From assembly GCA_903881065.1 (NCBI GenBank), contig CAIRRW010000389.1, positions 1 through 6,373 on the forward strand: a stretch of 6,373 nt of DNA, written 5' to 3'. Origin of the DNA: an uncultured Bacteroidota bacterium (GTDB taxonomy: Bacteria; Bacteroidota; Bacteroidia; 2-12-FULL-35-15). How positions within the stretch are numbered: position 1 is the stretch's first letter; each line of letters begins with the position of its first letter. Below, piece after piece: positions 5,287 to 6,373 of this stretch. Made by a program: the position numbers and the translations under genes. The notes under the pieces were generated by a model. The model did no database searches. It worked only from the letters and a program-made list of their open reading frames with translations, and had not been told where the DNA came from.

Positions 5287-6324
5287 TTATTTTACTGGAG
5301 CAACATCCAATATTACAAATGAATTTGGTTTCAAAGCAGGGCGAGGACGAGGGTTTTCTGCAGTCGCTTTGGGTGTTTCGCCATATTCAGCAGTTGGCAT
5401 ATAAATATGATGTGTTTTACTATTTACCGAAATTGTTCTTGCTCCTTTTTGTGTCGATACATTTTCAATAACCTTAAATGTATTTGCATTTTCTTCCTGA
5501 ATTACAGTTAATGTTCCATCACCATTTGAACTGTAAACACGTTTCATTTCGCTATCAAACCCACATCCATCCACATGTTCGCCAATTGGAAGAGATGTAA
5601 TAATTTTTCCTGATTCGGCATCCATAACTATCATTAATTTATTATCGCATACACTGAATAGTCTGTTAGTAGCTTTATCAATAGCCAATCCGGAAGGTTC
5701 CTTGCCATCTTTCAATGCCCATTGCTGCTCCACTTTCATCGTTTTCGAATTAATCATATATATCATCGATGTATCTTCCATGTTTACATAAATCTTTCCT
5801 TTGCTATTGGTAACGGCAAATTCAGGCTTGCTGCCTAAAGCAATTGTGCCAATAATTTTATTGGTTTTAGCATCAATCACAGTGGCATCGTTGCTTCTTC
5901 CATTAAATGTAAAGATGCGCTGTGTAAAGTCGTCATATAATATAGCATCCGGATTTTGCCCATGAATACTAACCTTTTCAGTAACTATTGAAGTTTTTAA
6001 ATCGAATACAACTACAGATGAATCTTTTCCGCTTGTAATAAATCCTTTATTTAAATCCTGAGCTATTGCAATGCCGTGTACGCCTTTCAAGTCTTTTATA
6101 GTTCCGATTGTCTTTCCATCTTTTGTATCCAACACCTGAACTATTGTTCCATGAGAAATATAAAGCCGTCCTGAATTATCATCAACTGCAAGATAATCCC
6201 AGCCACCATCGCCTTCTACCGAAAATTTATTTGCAATATGATACTGCGATGCTTTTGATTGAGCATTGATAGTTTGAATGCTTATAAGCGAAACAATAAT
6301 TGTAAGTTGAGTGAGTTTTTTCAT
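5287..6324 (-). CDS. Secreted YVTN/YncE-family beta-propeller protein
   Basis: The 345-residue protein starts with a Sec signal peptide (MKKLTQLTIIVSLISIQTINA, probable cleavage A21/Q22), so it is exported to the periplasm or beyond. I chose this ATG (6324) over the one at 6360 because the signal peptide then starts normally and because the extra 12 codons would overlap the likely promoter. The mature part is made of about seven 40-residue propeller blades of the type 'R(L/I)Y(V/I)s.g...v.v.D.ktgk.i.ti': examples are RLYISHGTIVQVLD (53-66), RIFTFNGRSNDATVID (136-151), KIYVNMEDTSMIYMI (177-191), RLFSVCDNKLMIVMD (221-235) and RVYSSNGDGTLTVIQ (262-276). The opening GGWDYLAVDD (40-49), VDGCGFD (251-257) and the C-terminal AENPRPRP (322-329) are hallmarks of a widely distributed YncE-like subfamily. 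The function of that subfamily is not established; binding of a protein, ligand or DNA is possible. There is no lipobox cysteine and no Por-type C-terminal sorting domain. It is the first gene of a probable operon with the HEAT gene. Confidence 0.9.
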   Translation of the reverse strand: MKKLTQLTIIVSLISIQTINAQSKASQYHIANKFSVEGDGGWDYLAVDDNSGRLYISHGTIVQVLDTKDGKTIGTIKDLKGVHGIAIAQDLNKGFITSGKDSSVVVFDLKTSIVTEKVSIHGQNPDAILYDDFTQRIFTFNGRSNDATVIDAKTNKIIGTIALGSKPEFAVTNSKGKIYVNMEDTSMIYMINSKTMKVEQQWALKDGKEPSGLAIDKATNRLFSVCDNKLMIVMDAESGKIITSLPIGEHVDGCGFDSEMKRVYSSNGDGTLTVIQEENANTFKVIENVSTQKGARTISVNSKTHHIYMPTAEYGETPKATAENPRPRPALKPNSFVILDVAPVK

Positions 6325-6339
6325 AAATATTATTTTAGA

Positions 6340-6347
6340 CGAAGGTA
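6340..6347 (-). promoter_or_regulatory. Putative -7 promoter element of the propeller/HEAT operon
   Basis: On the minus strand, TACCTTCG matches TAnnTTTG except for one C, the same deviation as at 652-659. Transcription would start near 6333, leaving a leader of about 9 nt before the chosen ATG at 6324. No TTG is present at the ideal -33 position. The upstream in-frame ATG (6360) would lie 5' of the transcription start, which supports the shorter CDS. Confidence 0.4.
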
Positions 6348-6373
6348 CGGTATTTTGCATATTTGAAGTTAAG

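Noticed and set aside
6325..6360. Upstream ATG (6360) as the start of the propeller gene
   Set aside because: It would put 12 polar codons before a normal signal peptide and would lie upstream of the likely -7 box at 6347-6340, so the ATG at 6324 is preferred.

Overview
The window looks like ordinary chromosomal DNA from a member of the Bacteroidota (Bacteroidetes). The DNA is AT-rich. Genes lack Shine-Dalgarno sequences and are preceded by A-rich leaders. Promoter candidates follow the Bacteroidetes -7 pattern TAnnTTTG. The gene content also fits: a DUF2723/TMEM260-like membrane glycosyltransferase, a short cytosolic NodB deacetylase, a HEAT-repeat protein and a secreted YncE-type propeller. 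I cannot name the genus.

Layout. Positions 2-328 (+) hold the 3' end of a VOC (glyoxalase/bleomycin-resistance fold) gene that runs off the left edge. A bidirectional terminator hairpin (415-451) follows, then a lone tRNA-Gln(TTG) on the minus strand (465-537). The tRNA has a likely promoter at 569-598 and a short hairpin leader. The spacer at 538-698 is a divergent promoter region; it also carries the probable promoter of the dominant gene, a 1038-residue DUF2723 protein (699-3815, +). An 88-bp gap, almost filled by a 7-bp-period inverted repeat (3831-3901), separates it from a complete polysaccharide deacetylase (3904-4512, +) that appears to start at TTG. Two minus-strand genes point back at it: a secreted YVTN/YncE-type beta-propeller (5287-6324) followed after 15 bp by a HEAT-repeat protein (4513-5271). 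The HEAT stop codon directly abuts the deacetylase stop codon with no spacer.

How the genes work together. The DUF2723 protein and the deacetylase are plausible cell-envelope carbohydrate enzymes and may be co-transcribed. The propeller and HEAT genes probably form a two-gene operon, but neither has a known specific role. I see no CRISPR array, insertion sequence, toxin-antitoxin pair, phage gene or defence system. The least ordinary signal is a family of short alternating heptamers: one array fills the intergenic gap upstream of the deacetylase, and a second array of the same design lies inside the deacetylase coding sequence (4275-4309).
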